A stretch of 64,000 nt of DNA from Candidatus Aquabacterium excrementipullorum (GTDB lineage: Bacteria > Pseudomonadota > Gammaproteobacteria > Burkholderiales > Burkholderiaceae_C). The notes under the pieces are model-generated. The model worked only from the letters and a program-made list of their open reading frames with translations, did not search any database and was not told the DNA's origin. Position numbers and translations under genes: made by a program. This document shows positions 44,753-55,900 of the stretch, piece by piece. How positions within the stretch are numbered: position 1 is the first letter of the stretch; each line of letters opens with the position of its first letter. The DNA lies in the NCBI GenBank assembly GCA_019112875.1, contig DXIO01000091.1, positions 58,507 through 122,506 on the forward strand, written 5' to 3'.

Positions 44753-45712
44753 TCAGGCGTCGTTGCCGGCGATGATGGACATGACCGCCATGCGGACGGC
44801 GATGCCGAAGGTGACCTGCGGCAGGATCACGCTCTGCGTGCCATCGGCCACGGCGGAGTCGATCTCCACGCCGCGGTTGATGGGGCCGGGGTGCATGACG
44901 ATGGCGTCCGGCTTGGCCAGCGCCAGCTTCTCGGGCGTGAGGCCGAACTCCTTGAAGAACTCGCCGGCGCTGGGCAGCATGCCGCCGGACATGCGCTCGT
45001 TCTGCAGGCGCAGCATGATCACGACGTCGGCATCGCGGATGCCTTCGGCCATGTCGTGGCACACGCGCACGCCCATCTCGCGCAGGTCGCCGGGCACCAG
45101 CGTGCGCGGGCCGACCACGCGCACCTCGGGCACGCCCAGGGTGGTCAGCGCGTGGATGTTGGAGCGGGCCACGCGCGAGTGCACGATGTCGCCCACGATG
45201 GCCACGGTCAGCTTGGTGAAGTCCTGCTTGTAGTGCCGGATCGTGTACATGTCCAGCAGCGCCTGCGTGGGATGCGCGTGGCGGCCGTCACCGGCGTTGA
45301 CCACGTGCACATGCGGCGCCACATGCTGGGCGATCAGGTAGGGCGCGCCGGATTCGGCGTGGCGCACCACGAACATGTCGGCGTGCATCGCGCTCAGGTT
45401 GGCGATGGTGTCGAGCAGGCTTTCGCCCTTGGAGGCCGACGAGCGCGCGATGTCCAGGTTGATCACGTCGGCGCTCAGGCGCTTGGCCGCGATCTCGAAG
45501 GTGGTGCGCGTGCGCGTGCTGTTCTCGAAGAACAGGTTGAAGACGCTCTTGCCGCGCAGCAGCGGGATCTTCTTGACCTCGCGGTCGTTGACGCTCACGA
45601 AGGTGCCGGCCGTGTCCAGGATCTGGTGGATCACGTCGCGGGGCAGGCCCTCGGTGCTCAGCAGGTGGATCAGCTCGCCGTGCTTGTTGAGCTGGGGGTT
45701 GCGTCGTTGCAT
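44753..45712 (-). CDS. pyrB: Aspartate carbamoyltransferase catalytic subunit
   Basis: A 319-aa enzyme catalysing carbamoyl phosphate + aspartate to carbamoyl-aspartate in pyrimidine synthesis. It has the carbamoyl phosphate motif [53 protein letters not shown] and MLRLQNERM. The ATG (45712) shares its A with the pyrR stop (TGATG), so expression is coupled to PyrR; the track's upstream TTG is not needed. It is followed after 8 bp by the inactive PyrC homologue, its expected partner in a Pseudomonas-type holoenzyme. No PyrI regulatory chain is present. Confidence 0.95.
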   Translation of the reverse strand: MQRRNPQLNKHGELIHLLSTEGLPRDVIHQILDTAGTFVSVNDREVKKIPLLRGKSVFNLFFENSTRTRTTFEIAAKRLSADVINLDIARSSASKGESLLDTIANLSAMHADMFVVRHAESGAPYLIAQHVAPHVHVVNAGDGRHAHPTQALLDMYTIRHYKQDFTKLTVAIVGDIVHSRVARSNIHALTTLGVPEVRVVGPRTLVPGDLREMGVRVCHDMAEGIRDADVVIMLRLQNERMSGGMLPSAGEFFKEFGLTPEKLALAKPDAIVMHPGPINRGVEIDSAVADGTQSVILPQVTFGIAVRMAVMSIIAGNDA

Positions 45713-46230
45713 CAAACCCTCTCGAAATGGAATGTGAACTGGCCGGTGGCGTCATCGCGGCCCAGGGACACGCGCTCTTCGGCCGGCAGGGTGATGCGCG
45801 CGGCCGAGAAGGCCGGCTCGATGGGCAGCTCGCGCCCGCCACGGTCCACCAGCACCACCAGGGTGACGCTGGCCGGGCGGCCGAAGTCGAACAGCTCGTT
45901 GATCACGGCGCGCGTGATGCGGCCGGTGTAGAGCACGTCGTCGATCAGCAGGATGTGGCGGCCTTCGATCTCGAAGGGGAGTTGGGTGGCATCACGCGAG
46001 ACGGCCATGCCGCGGCGGCTGAAATCGTCGCGGTGCAGGGCCGACGAGATGGTGCCGTGCGGCTCGCTGCGGCCCAGGTCCTTGCTGAGGCGTTCGGCCA
46101 GCCAGGCGCCGCCGGACCACACGCCCACGAGGGCCGTGTCCTGGTCCAGCAGCTTGCGCACGCCCTTGAGCAGGACGTCGTACAGCTGCTCGGCGTCAAG
46201 CCTCAGCGAGGGTTGGGAGGTGCTGCTCAT
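45712..46230 (-). CDS. pyrR: PyrR bifunctional regulator / uracil phosphoribosyltransferase
   Basis: A 172-aa phosphoribosyltransferase-fold protein with the PRPP loop [22 protein letters not shown] and [13 protein letters not shown]. In Gram-positives PyrR is an RNA-binding attenuator. In proteobacterial pyrR-pyrB operons it is thought to affect expression in other ways, and I see no anti-terminator RNA here. Its ATG overlaps the ruvX stop (ATGA, 4 nt) and its stop overlaps pyrB, so the three are translated as one unit. Confidence 0.92.
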   Translation of the reverse strand: MSSTSQPSLRLDAEQLYDVLLKGVRKLLDQDTALVGVWSGGAWLAERLSKDLGRSEPHGTISSALHRDDFSRRGMAVSRDATQLPFEIEGRHILLIDDVLYTGRITRAVINELFDFGRPASVTLVVLVDRGGRELPIEPAFSAARITLPAEERVSLGRDDATGQFTFHFERV

Positions 46231-46664
46231 GGGGCGGGATCCTCCGATGAAGATGATGATGATGATGGAGCGAGGCCGCGCGCGGCAGTCTCGTCGAAAT
46301 ACTGTTGCAGGATGATGGCGGCCGAGGCCGAATCCAGGTCATCCGGGTCGTCGCGCTCGGCCTCGACGCTGGAGTAGCGCTCGTCGACCTCGTGCACGGG
46401 GAGGTGGAAGCGGCCGTTGAGCTGGCGGGCGAAGCGGCGGGCGCGCTGCGTGATCTCGTGCTCGGCGCCGTCGGGGTGGAGGGGCACGCCCACCACCAGC
46501 GCGTCGGGGCGCCACTCGTCGATCAACTTCTTGATCTGGTTGAAGCGGGCATCGCCCTCGGCCGCGATGGTGCGCAGGGGCTGGGCCTGGCGCATCAGAT
46601 CATTGCCGCAGGCCACGCCCACGCGCTTGAGGCCATAGTCGAAGGCCAGCAGAGTACTGGTCAC
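46227..46664 (-). CDS. ruvX: YqgF/RuvX family nuclease
   Basis: A 145-aa RNase H-fold protein: [30 protein letters not shown] and [11 protein letters not shown] are the family motifs with the acidic catalytic residues. YqgF is linked to 16S rRNA 5' maturation and was earlier called a putative Holliday junction resolvase. The C-terminus ends in a serine tract ([10 protein letters not shown]) encoded by a repeated TCA trinucleotide (46246-46266). It lies between yqgE and pyrR, overlapping pyrR by 4 nt. Normal length for the family otherwise. Confidence 0.92.
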   Translation of the reverse strand: MTSTLLAFDYGLKRVGVACGNDLMRQAQPLRTIAAEGDARFNQIKKLIDEWRPDALVVGVPLHPDGAEHEITQRARRFARQLNGRFHLPVHEVDERYSSVEAERDDPDDLDSASAAIILQQYFDETAARGLAPSSSSSSSEDPAP

Positions 46665-46722
46665 AGACGAGCCTCCACCCCGCGGGCTGCGGCCTGAGCG
46701 CCTTCGGGCGGCCGTGCGGCGC

Positions 46723-47304
46723 TCATGCGTGCCCGGCCTCGGACGACAGGAACCCCCGGTCGATGCCCAGCAGGGACAAGGCGCGGTCGTAGCGTTCTTC
46801 CACCGGCGTGTCGAAGATGATCTCGCGGTCGGCCGGCACGCTCAGCCAGCCATTGCGGCTGAGTTCTTCTTCGAGTTGGCCGGCGCTCCAGCCCGAGTAG
46901 CCCAGGGTGATCAGCACCTTGCGCGGGCCGGCGCCGTTGGCCATGGCTTCGAGCACGTCACGCGAGGTGGTCATCTCCAGGCCGCCGTCGATCTTGAGGG
47001 TGGAGTTGTAGTGGCCGCCCTCTTCGTCGAGCTGCTCGTGCAGCACGAAGCCGCGCTCGGTCTGCACCGGGCCGCCCAGGTAGACAGGCGTGGCCAGCAG
47101 GTCGTCGCGCTCGAGCACCAGATCGACCTTCTCGAACAGCTGCTGCACGCCGATCTCGATCGGACGGTTGATGATCAGCCCCAACGCGCCGCGTTCGGTA
47201 TGCTCACACATGTACACCACCGCGCCCGCGAAATTGCCATCGGTCATGCCCGGCATGGCAATCAGGAACTGGTTGGTGAGGTTGATCGGGGGGCTGTCGG
47301 ACAT
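46723..47304 (-). CDS. YqgE/AlgH family protein
   Basis: A 193-aa protein of the DUF179 family ([72 protein letters not shown]). The fold is known but the biochemical function is not; AlgH in Pseudomonas was proposed to influence alginate genes. It precedes ruvX, the conserved yqgE-yqgF neighbourhood of many proteobacteria, and begins the minus-strand run through pyrR, pyrB, pyrC' and plsC. It diverges from the photolyase gene with ~50 bp between starts. Confidence 0.92.
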   Translation of the reverse strand: MSDSPPINLTNQFLIAMPGMTDGNFAGAVVYMCEHTERGALGLIINRPIEIGVQQLFEKVDLVLERDDLLATPVYLGGPVQTERGFVLHEQLDEEGGHYNSTLKIDGGLEMTTSRDVLEAMANGAGPRKVLITLGYSGWSAGQLEEELSRNGWLSVPADREIIFDTPVEERYDRALSLLGIDRGFLSSEAGHA

Positions 47305-47354
47305 GGGCGGGATTTTAAGTCCTGCGCGATCCCCTCCGCTGACGATGGAACACG

Positions 47355-48839
47355 ATGAGTGAACAGATCGACGCCGCCCTGGTTTGGTTTCGCCGGGATT
47401 TGCGCCACACCGACCATGCGGCGCTGTACCACGCCCTGAAAAATGCCCGCAAGGTGTGGTGCGCCTTCGTGCTGGACACGGACATCCTGGCCCCCCTGCC
47501 CCGCCAGGACCGCCGGGTGGCCTTCATCCTGGACAGCCTGACGGAGCTGGACGAGGGCTTGAAGGCCCTCAAGCGCGGATCCGGCCTCATCGTGCGCCAC
47601 GGCAGCGCGCTCAAGGAGCTGCCGCGCCTGGCGGCCGAGCTGGGGGTGCAGGCCGTCTACGCCAACCACGACGACGACCCGGCCGCCCTCGCCCGCGACG
47701 CCGCCGTGCGCGGCAAGCTCAGCGACCTGGGCGCGGCCCTGTACACCACCAAGGATTGCGTGATCTTCGAGCGCAACGAGGTGCTGACCGGCAACGACAC
47801 GCCCTATGGCGTCTTCACGCCCTACAAGAACGCCTGGCTGCGCAAGCTGGAACCGTTCTATGTGAAGCCCTACCCCGTGGACCGCCACGCCGGGCATCTG
47901 GCCGCCATCCCGGACAAGATCGCCCCCCAACCCCACGTGCCCTCGCTGGCCGACATCGGTTTCGAGCCCTGCGACGACCTGAAGGTGCCCGCCGGCATGA
48001 GCGGCGCCGAAGCCCTGCTGGACGACTTCCTGCCCCGGCTGGACCGCTACGACGAGACGCGTGATTTCCCGGCCGTGAAGGGCCCCAGCTACCTGTCGAC
48101 CCACCTGCGCTTCGGCACCGTCAGCATCCGCCGCCTCGCTGGCATCGCCTGGGAGCACGCGCAAAAAGGCTCGCGCGGCGCGCAGGTCTGGCTATCGGAG
48201 CTGGTCTGGCGCGATTTCTACCACCAGATCCTCTTTCACCACCCGCACGTGGTGGGCCACGCCTACAAGCGCGACTACGAGCGCATCAAGTGGCGGCGCG
48301 GCAAGGAGGCCGAGGCCGATTTCCTGGCCTGGTGCGAGGGCCGCACCGGCTACCCGCTGGTGGACGCGGCCATGCGCCAGATCAACCAGACGGGCTACAT
48401 GCACAACCGCCTGCGCATGGTGGTGGCCAGCTTCCTGGTGAAGGATCTGGGCATCGACTGGCGCCGGGGCGAGGCCTACTTCGCCGAGAAACTGCTGGAT
48501 TTCGACCTGGCGGCCAACAACGGCGGCTGGCAGTGGGCGGCCTCGACCGGCTGCGATGCGCAACCCTGGTTCCGCATCTTCAACCCGGTCAACCAGAGCG
48601 AGAAGTTCGATCCGCAGGGCAAGTTCATCCGGCGCTATGTGCCGGAACTGGACGCGCTGCCCGAACGCGCCCTGCATGCGCCCTGGCAGGCCAGGCCGGC
48701 GGATCTGCCGGAGGGCTTCAAGCTCGGGCGGGACTACCCCAAGCCCATCGTGGACCACGACAAGGCCCGGCAGGAAACGCTGGACCGCTACGGCGTTCTC
48801 AAGAGCGACGACAAACCCGCCGCCAAGCCACGCCGCTAG
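47355..48839 (+). CDS. phrB: Deoxyribodipyrimidine photolyase (class I CPD photolyase)
   Basis: A 494-aa light-driven DNA repair flavoenzyme. The N-terminal antenna domain (ALVWFRRDLRHTDHAAL) is followed by the FAD/DNA-binding helical domain: FGTVSIRRLAG, WLSELVWRDFYHQIL, CEGRTGYPLVDAAMRQINQTGYMHNRLRM and AANNGGWQWAASTGCDAQPWFRIFNP. Trp residues of the electron-transfer chain are visible in these segments. It is divergent from yqgE and convergent with the GGDEF gene, with only 3 bp between stop codons and no terminator. Confidence 0.94.
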   Translation: MSEQIDAALVWFRRDLRHTDHAALYHALKNARKVWCAFVLDTDILAPLPRQDRRVAFILDSLTELDEGLKALKRGSGLIVRHGSALKELPRLAAELGVQAVYANHDDDPAALARDAAVRGKLSDLGAALYTTKDCVIFERNEVLTGNDTPYGVFTPYKNAWLRKLEPFYVKPYPVDRHAGHLAAIPDKIAPQPHVPSLADIGFEPCDDLKVPAGMSGAEALLDDFLPRLDRYDETRDFPAVKGPSYLSTHLRFGTVSIRRLAGIAWEHAQKGSRGAQVWLSELVWRDFYHQILFHHPHVVGHAYKRDYERIKWRRGKEAEADFLAWCEGRTGYPLVDAAMRQINQTGYMHNRLRMVVASFLVKDLGIDWRRGEAYFAEKLLDFDLAANNGGWQWAASTGCDAQPWFRIFNPVNQSEKFDPQGKFIRRYVPELDALPERALHAPWQARPADLPEGFKLGRDYPKPIVDHDKARQETLDRYGVLKSDDKPAAKPRR

Positions 48840-48842
48840 CGC

Positions 48843-49883
48843 TCAGAACAGCTCGACGTCGCCCTCGTGCCTGGCCTCTTCGACGGCCCCGGCAGCCACC
48901 AGGGCCTCGTGGTTGAGCACGCGGTTGCGCCCCTGGTGCTTGGCCTCGTAGACCGCATCGTCGGCCCGCGCGAACGCCGCGCTGGGCGTGTCCGAGCCCA
49001 GCACCTGCGTCATGCCGATGCTGACCGTCACCTGCCCGACCTGCGGGAACACATAGTGCGCCATGTTGTGGCGCATGCGCTCGAAGGCGGCGAAGGCACC
49101 GTCTTTCTCATTGCAGCGCAGCATCACCACGAACTCTTCGCCCCCGAAGCGGAACAGGCGGTCGTAGTGGCGGAAGGTCTGGCGCATGATGCGCGCCACC
49201 AGCACCAGCACCTCGTCGCCGATGAGGTGGCCGAAGCGGTCGTTGACCTGCTTGAAGTGGTCGATGTCGATCACGCCCAGCCACCAGGTGTCGCCCACCT
49301 GCCGACGGCGGTCTTCGTGCTCTTCGGAGATGCCCACCGTGCGGGGCAAGGAGGCCGCCATGAAGGTGGTGTCGAAGGTCTGGCGATTGAGCAGCGCCGT
49401 GAGCGCATCGCGCTGACTGGAGTCGAGCAGGCGCTGGAAGTTGTCGAACACCTTCAGCAGGGTCTCGATCTGGCGGATCTCGCTGGGCGTGAGGGGGTGG
49501 GCGGTCTCGATCTCGATGACGCCAGGCTGGTGGGAGTCGCCCATCAGCGGCAGCAGGGTCAGCCAGCCCTCGAGTTCGGGTGGCTGGGTGGGCACCTGCA
49601 GCACGGCCTGCAACTCCAACGCTTCCTGGCGCATGGGGAACGCGTCGATCTCGGGCAGATCCTGCGGATCGATCCAGCTCGGGTCGGCCGAGAGCAGACT
49701 GCCCGGGCGCGACACGCCGCAAGACAACCAGCGGGGCAAGGCATCCTTGTCCAGCACCACGCGGTGGACGCCGGCGGCGCGCGCCTGCATCATCGACCCC
49801 AGGGCCTGGGCCAGGGAGAGGTCAAGTTGCTCGCGGTCACGCAGCGCGGTCAGGGAGACCAGATGCTCTATCGCGCTGTTCAT
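48843..49883 (-). CDS. Diguanylate cyclase (GGEEF), downstream of the pilus chemosensory operon
   Basis: A 346-aa soluble protein. The N-terminal ~150 residues resemble a degenerate GAF domain (LTLLPLMGDSHQPGVIEIE), joined by a signalling helix to a GGDEF domain (~175-330). The active loop is RFGGEEFVVML (~245), with RHYD five residues before it as an inhibitory I-site, so it should synthesise c-di-GMP with feedback. It lies 58 bp after chpA on the same strand, where pseudomonads have chpB/chpC, so it may be co-transcribed and couple Chp signalling to c-di-GMP. The 3' end abuts phrB. Confidence 0.88.
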   Translation of the reverse strand: MNSAIEHLVSLTALRDREQLDLSLAQALGSMMQARAAGVHRVVLDKDALPRWLSCGVSRPGSLLSADPSWIDPQDLPEIDAFPMRQEALELQAVLQVPTQPPELEGWLTLLPLMGDSHQPGVIEIETAHPLTPSEIRQIETLLKVFDNFQRLLDSSQRDALTALLNRQTFDTTFMAASLPRTVGISEEHEDRRRQVGDTWWLGVIDIDHFKQVNDRFGHLIGDEVLVLVARIMRQTFRHYDRLFRFGGEEFVVMLRCNEKDGAFAAFERMRHNMAHYVFPQVGQVTVSIGMTQVLGSDTPSAAFARADDAVYEAKHQGRNRVLNHEALVAAGAVEEARHEGDVELF

Positions 49884-49941
49884 ACCACTCCATCCAAAGG
49901 CCGGAGGGCACCCTGCGCGCGGGCGCCCCTGCGTTCACTGC

Positions 49942-52900
49942 TCAGCCTTCGGCGCCCTGCTGCGACAAAGCCGCATGGGTGTAGCGCGCCACCAGGCTCA
50001 CCAATTCTTCCTCACTGTACGGCTTGCCCAGGTAATGGTTCACACCCAACTCGGCGGCGTAATCACGATGTTTCTGCGCAATCCGTGACGTAATCATCAC
50101 GATGGGCACATCTTTCCAGCGTTCGTCACCGCGCAGGTTGCGCACCAGGTCGAAGCCGTCCATGCGCGGCATTTCGATGTCCGAGAGCACGACCAGCGGG
50201 ATTTCCTCGGCCATTTTCTCCAGCGCGTCCAACCCGTCTTTGGCCAGGGTTACCCGGTAGCCTTCACGCGTCAGCAGGCGCTGGGTGACGCGGCGCACGG
50301 TGAGCGAATCATCGACCACCAGCACGAGCGGCGCGGCCGGGGCTTCCAGAGGTGCCGGGGCACGCACAATCGAGGCGGCCTGTTCGCCTTCGGCAGCAGC
50401 AGCCTCATCGGACAGGCGCGCCTGACGCGCCCAGGCCTGCGCCTGGTTGCCATACACGGTGGCCAGGGCCACGGGGTTGTAGATCAGGGCCACGGCGCCG
50501 GAGGCCAGCAAGGTCATGCCGGCCAGGCCGGGCACGCGCGACAGCTGCGGCCCCAGGTTCTTGACCACCACGTCCTGGTTGCCCAGCACTTCATCGACGT
50601 GCAGCGCCACGCGCTGCTGGGCCGAGCGCACCACCACCACGGGCAGCGAGCGGCCTTCGGCCGTGCCGCGCGGGCTGTGCTGCAGCAGCGCGCCGAACCA
50701 GAAGAAGGGCAGCGTCAGGTCCGCGTAGGGCATGGTGCCACTGGCGTAGGCCTGCTCGATCTCTTCGGCACGGGCGCGGCGCACCAGTTCGACCAGGTTG
50801 GTCGGGATGGAGACGACCAGGTCTCCGCAGCGCACCATCACCACCTTGGTCACGGCGGTGGTGAGCGGCAGGATCAGCTTGAAGCTGGTGCCCTGCCCGG
50901 CTGCCGTGGCGGTCTCGATGCGGCCGCCCATGGCATTGACGTCGGCACGGACCACGTCCATGCCAATACCCCGGCCGGCGAGCTCGGTCACCGTTTCAGC
51001 GGTCGAGAAGCCCGGGGTGAAGATCAGTTGGGCCAGCTCGGCCTCCGAAGCCTCGGCGCCGGGGGCCAACAGGTTCTGCGCTTCAGCCTTGCGGCGGATG
51101 CGGTCCAGGTCGAGGCCGGCGCCGTCGTCACGGAACTCGATGGCGACTTCGTTGCCCTCTTGATGCACGGCCACGATGATCGTGCCCATGGGCTCCTTGC
51201 CCTGGGCCTGGCGCGTGGCCGGGGCCTCCACGCCGTGGGTGACACTGTTGCGCAGCAGGTGCTCGAAGGCACCGGCCATGCGGTCCAGCACGCCACGATC
51301 GACCTCGGTGTGCCCGCCGACCAGGTCCAGGCGCACCTGCTTGCCGGTTTCCTTGGCGGCCTGGCGCACGACGCGGTACAGGCGGTCGGACAGGCCTTCG
51401 AACTCCACCATGCGCGTGCGCAGCAGGTCGTCCTGCAGGTCACGCGTCAGGCGGGATTGGGCGGCCAGCTGGTCTTCCGCCGATTCAAGGTTGCGGATCA
51501 GGCCACGCTGCACGGTGGCCACGTCGTTCACCGACTCGGCCATCATGCGGGTGAGTTCCTGGAAGCGCGTGTAGCGGTCGAACTCCAGCGGATCGAAGTT
51601 CTGCTGCTGGGCCCGAGCCGCTTCCATGCGGGTGCTCAGTTGCGTCTCGGCTTGCAGTTCGATGTCGCGCAGTTGCTGGCGCAGGCGGTCGAGGTTGTCG
51701 GTCAGGTCGCCCACGGAGCCACGCATCTGCTGCATCTGAGCCGACAGGCGGGTGCGCGCGATGGAGACCTCGCCGGCATGGTTGACCAGGCGATCAAGGA
51801 GACGGGGCCGCACGCGCACGGCGGCGATGCTGGACGCGGTGGCCGCATCGGCGCCGGCCTGGGCACCGCCCGGCTGGAAGTCCGTGCGCACGCTGGACCA
51901 GTCGATGGGTGCCACGGCCGATGCCGGCGTGCCTTCGGTCGGCAGCGACTGGACGTGGGCCACCTGGCTGGACGGCAGGTCGGCGAAATCGCTGTCGCTC
52001 GGCAGCGCACCGGTGTCCAATGCGTCCGCGGATGCGGGCGATGCGTCGGCCACGTGATCGGCCATCAGCGAGGCCGGGCGTTGGGCCAGGTCCTGCTGGG
52101 CCGACAGATCGCGGCGCTGCAGCGATTCGAAGACCTCGGCCAGCACGTCGCTGCGGGCCTCCAGCGGCTCCAGGTCGACCGCAGTGATCTGCTCGCCGGC
52201 GATCAGGCGTTCGATGGCCGACTCCATGCGGTGGGCCAGCTCGCCCAGGCGCATGGCACCCGCCAGGCGCGCGCCCCCCTTGAAGGTGTGCAGCGTGCGC
52301 ATGCAGGCATCGGCCAGATCGCGACGTTGCGGCTGCTGCACCCACTGGCGCATGTCGGCGGCCAACTGGGGCAACAGTTCCAGCGCCTCTTCTTCGAAGA
52401 TGGGGAACAGGTCGGCGTCGATGGCATCGACGGCCTCGATGTCGGCATCGGGGCCCAGGTCCACATCGGTGCCGACGGCGCGCACCACGTGCTGGTCGGT
52501 GGGCTCGGCCTGCAGTGGCTCGAAAGGCTTGATCTCGGGCAGGCCAAGCGCCATGGTCTGGGCGGCAGGCTCATCGGTGGGCAGGGGCTGAACGTCCGGC
52601 AGCGATGGCTCGGGCAGCGGCTCAAGCGCGGGCTCGATCAATGGCTCGGCCAATGACCCGGTGTCGACCACGAGGTCGGCGATGGGTTCGGCGAGAGGCT
52701 CAGCGTCCACGATGACATCGGCCACCGGCAGCGCATCGTCGCCCTCCTCATCGTCATCGTTGCGAACCAGGCGGAGGTGCTGGCGCGCGGCCACTTCCTG
52801 GCGCAACGCCTCGGACGGCTCGAAATGCTCCAGTTGCTGCAGCAGGTCGTCGTTGGGCGACTTCAGGAAGCCGGCGGCGAACTGGTGCAGCAGGCGGCGG

Positions 52901-55900
52901 ATCTCCTCGGCCGCGTCGTTGAACAGGGCCGCAGAGACCTCATCGCCACGCCCCGCACCTTGCGAACGGGTCAGCGCATGCTCCAGCGCGCGCGCCAGGC
53001 GCGACAGCTCGGTATAGCCGACGGTGCCGGAGTTGCCGGCGAGCGAATGCGCCAGGGCCACCGCTTCGTCACTGATGGGCTGGTGCCACTCCAGCGCCCA
53101 TTCGCCCAGCTGCATGCTCAGGCGGCGGGATTGCTCGTCGGCCTCATTGAGGTAGATGTTGAACAGCGGGATGCTGATGCGCAGCGGACCGATCACCTTG
53201 ACCTGATCGTCGTCGTTCAGGCCTGGCTCGACGAGCGGTTCGGGCTCGGCGGTGACGGGCACGGGCTCAGGCGCCACGTCCGGGGACAGGTCCAGCAGCA
53301 CGTCCGGTTCGGGCTGGGGCTGGAACGCGGGCTCAAGCATTGTTTCGGCTTGAGGCTCCGCAGCTTGCGGCGTTGGCGTCAGGTCCAGATCGCCGAAGCC
53401 GGACACCACCACCGGCTCACCACCTTCGAGCACCTGGATGTCCAGCGGGGCTTCGGCCAGTTCGGTGAGTTCAGGCAGGGCTTCGGGCGACAAGGCCTCG
53501 TCGGCGGGATCACCAGCCACCTCGCTCACTTCAGGCAGCGCGTCCAGGGCAGCTGGCTCCGACGGGAGCGTGTCGGAGAACGCCGGCGGTTCGGTATCGG
53601 CGAACACGGGGGTCGCATCGAGGGCGTCTGCCTCGCGCGCCACCTCATCGGTCTTGAGGTCGAGCACGATGCGGTCCACGGCCTCGTCCAGGCCCGGCGG
53701 CACTTGCAGGGGCTCCCCCGGTTGCACGGGGATCTCCAGTTCGGGGGCGGACAGCACGTCAGCCACGGTGTCGAGCAAAGGCGCGGGCTCGGCGGCTGCG
53801 GCCGCGGCCGCCAGGGCCTGCGCTTCGGCTTCGCGCGCCACGGCGTCGTCATCGACCAGCGACACCTCGATCAGCTCCACCTCGGGGGGCAGCTCGGGCA
53901 CGTCCAGCAACGCAGCCGGCGCCGACGAGGAGTCCAACGGCTCGTCATGAGGCACGAGGTCGGTGGCGCGGAACGCATCGGCGTCCGCGTCGGTGTCGAG
54001 CACCGGCGCCTCCAGGGTCGACACCTCCAAAGTCGGCACATCCACCAATGGCAGGTCCGCGGCAGGCTGCTCGTGCACAGGCAGGTCCAGCACCACGGGC
54101 GCGGCGGGCACTTCGTCAGGCCCCACCACCGTTTCGCGGCGGCCATGCAGGCGCAAGGCCTCGGCCGCGGCCACCAGGCCGGCGGGCGACCAGCCACGGG
54201 CCTGGCGCGCCTCGATGGCGTTCACCCAGCGCTCCAGGTGGCTCAGCGCCTCGATGCTCAGACCCATCAGCTCGTCGCTGGCGGGGTTCTGCGTGGCCAG
54301 CCAGGCGTTGTAGAGCTGCTCGAAACCCCAGGCCGCATCGCCGAAATCGCCCAGGCCCACCATGCGCGAGCTGCCCTTGAGCGTGTGGAAGGCACGGCGC
54401 ACCGTGGTCAGCAGGGTCACGTCGTCCGGCTGGCGCGACAGGCCGGCCAGGGCCGCGCGGGCCTCGCCGATCACTTCGCGCGCCTCCTCGATGAAGATGT
54501 CGCGCATCTCATCGTCTTCTTCCAGGCCGGTGGCTTCGGGCACCACGGGCTTTTCGGGCACCAAAGGCGCCTGGGGCACGGGCTCGGGCAGCACATCGAT
54601 GGGCTCATCGACGCCGACCGGCTCGGTCACGGACTGCACGAAATCGTTCAGCGCGGCCACGGCTTCGTCGCGGGCCTGCTGCTGCTCGGCGTGGTCGTCG
54701 GTGGCGGCGGCACGGTCCAGCGCGGCCTGGGCGTTGGCCAGGCTGGCGGCCAGCGAGGGCTGCTCCTGCACCAGCGGCGTGTCGGCCAGGTGCTGGATCT
54801 CGTCGGACAGGTCGGCCAGGGGCACGTCGGCGCGCACCACAGACTCGGCCAGGGTTTCGGCCACCTCTTGCGTGTGCACGCGCTCGACCTGCTCGGCCGG
54901 CCGTGCCATCACCTCGATGGGATCGACGTCGGGCTGGGGCTGCGGTGCACGGCCCATGATGGGCGAGAGCACGCCGGCATCGGCATTGAACACGAACAGG
55001 TTCTTGGCCAGGCCAGGCTGCACGGCCAGCATGTCCACCAGAAAGCCGACAGCCCCCAGGTTGGAGGCCAGGCGATCATGCACACCGCCTTGCGCAGCCT
55101 GCAGCAGGTCCGCACCCGGCAGCAGCAGGGATTCGACATCGCTGCGCATGCGCGACACGGCCTGCGCGGCGGCGTCCAGGCCCAGCACGGCCAGCACACC
55201 CTTCATGGCCTGCAGCTGCGAGGGCACCTCGACCAGCGGCGTCACGTTCTCATGGTCACGGAAGAACTGGTCGATGCGCTTTTCGCACTCGCCCAGGGCC
55301 GTGCGCAGCTCCTGCACCACACTGCCGATGGTCTGGCGATCAGACACCTGGCGGTACAAGGCCTCCATCCAGGCTTCAAGCGGCTCGGCCGGCTGGCCTG
55401 AGGACACGGCCTGCAGGCGTTCGGCCAGGCGCTGGACACGCTGGCGCTCTTCCGGGTGCTCGAACTCGGCCTCGTCCAGCGAGGCCTCCAGGTACAGCAG
55501 GCTGGTGGCCACTTCCATGGCCAGCGCGGCATCGGGGGCCGCACCGGACTTCACCGTGGCGTCCACGGCGTCGACCAGGGCATGGCCCAGGGCCTCGCCA
55601 TCGGGATAAAGGCGACGGATCGAATCGGACACCAGCGAGAAAGGCTCATGCAGGCCATTGAGGCGCAGCAGTTCGCCACCGGCCACGGACGACCAGGCCT
55701 CCTTGGCCGACGAAACGCGCTTGACGGCCTGGGCCACCCAGGCGGGATCGAAACGGCCCAGCGCGGATTGCACCAGGTCCACGGGCTGGTGGGTGCGCAG
55801 GCGGAAGGCCTCGCGCAAGCGGTCGAGCACGCCGTGGCTGGACGCGGCGGCGGCGCCAGCGTCATTCGCAGGTTCGGCCTGCGCGCAGAAGAACAGCAGC

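Noticed and set aside
44745-45062. N-terminal extension of the pyrC-like track ORF
   Set aside because: It is the pyrB coding sequence read in another frame; the genuine Met is at 44744.
50599-55401. Long plus-strand ORFs (685 and 874 aa) antisense to chpA
   Set aside because: Their translations are His-, Gln-, Arg- and Gly-rich with no motif, as expected for mirror frames of a GC-rich gene. The minus frame has clear HPt, kinase and receiver domains.
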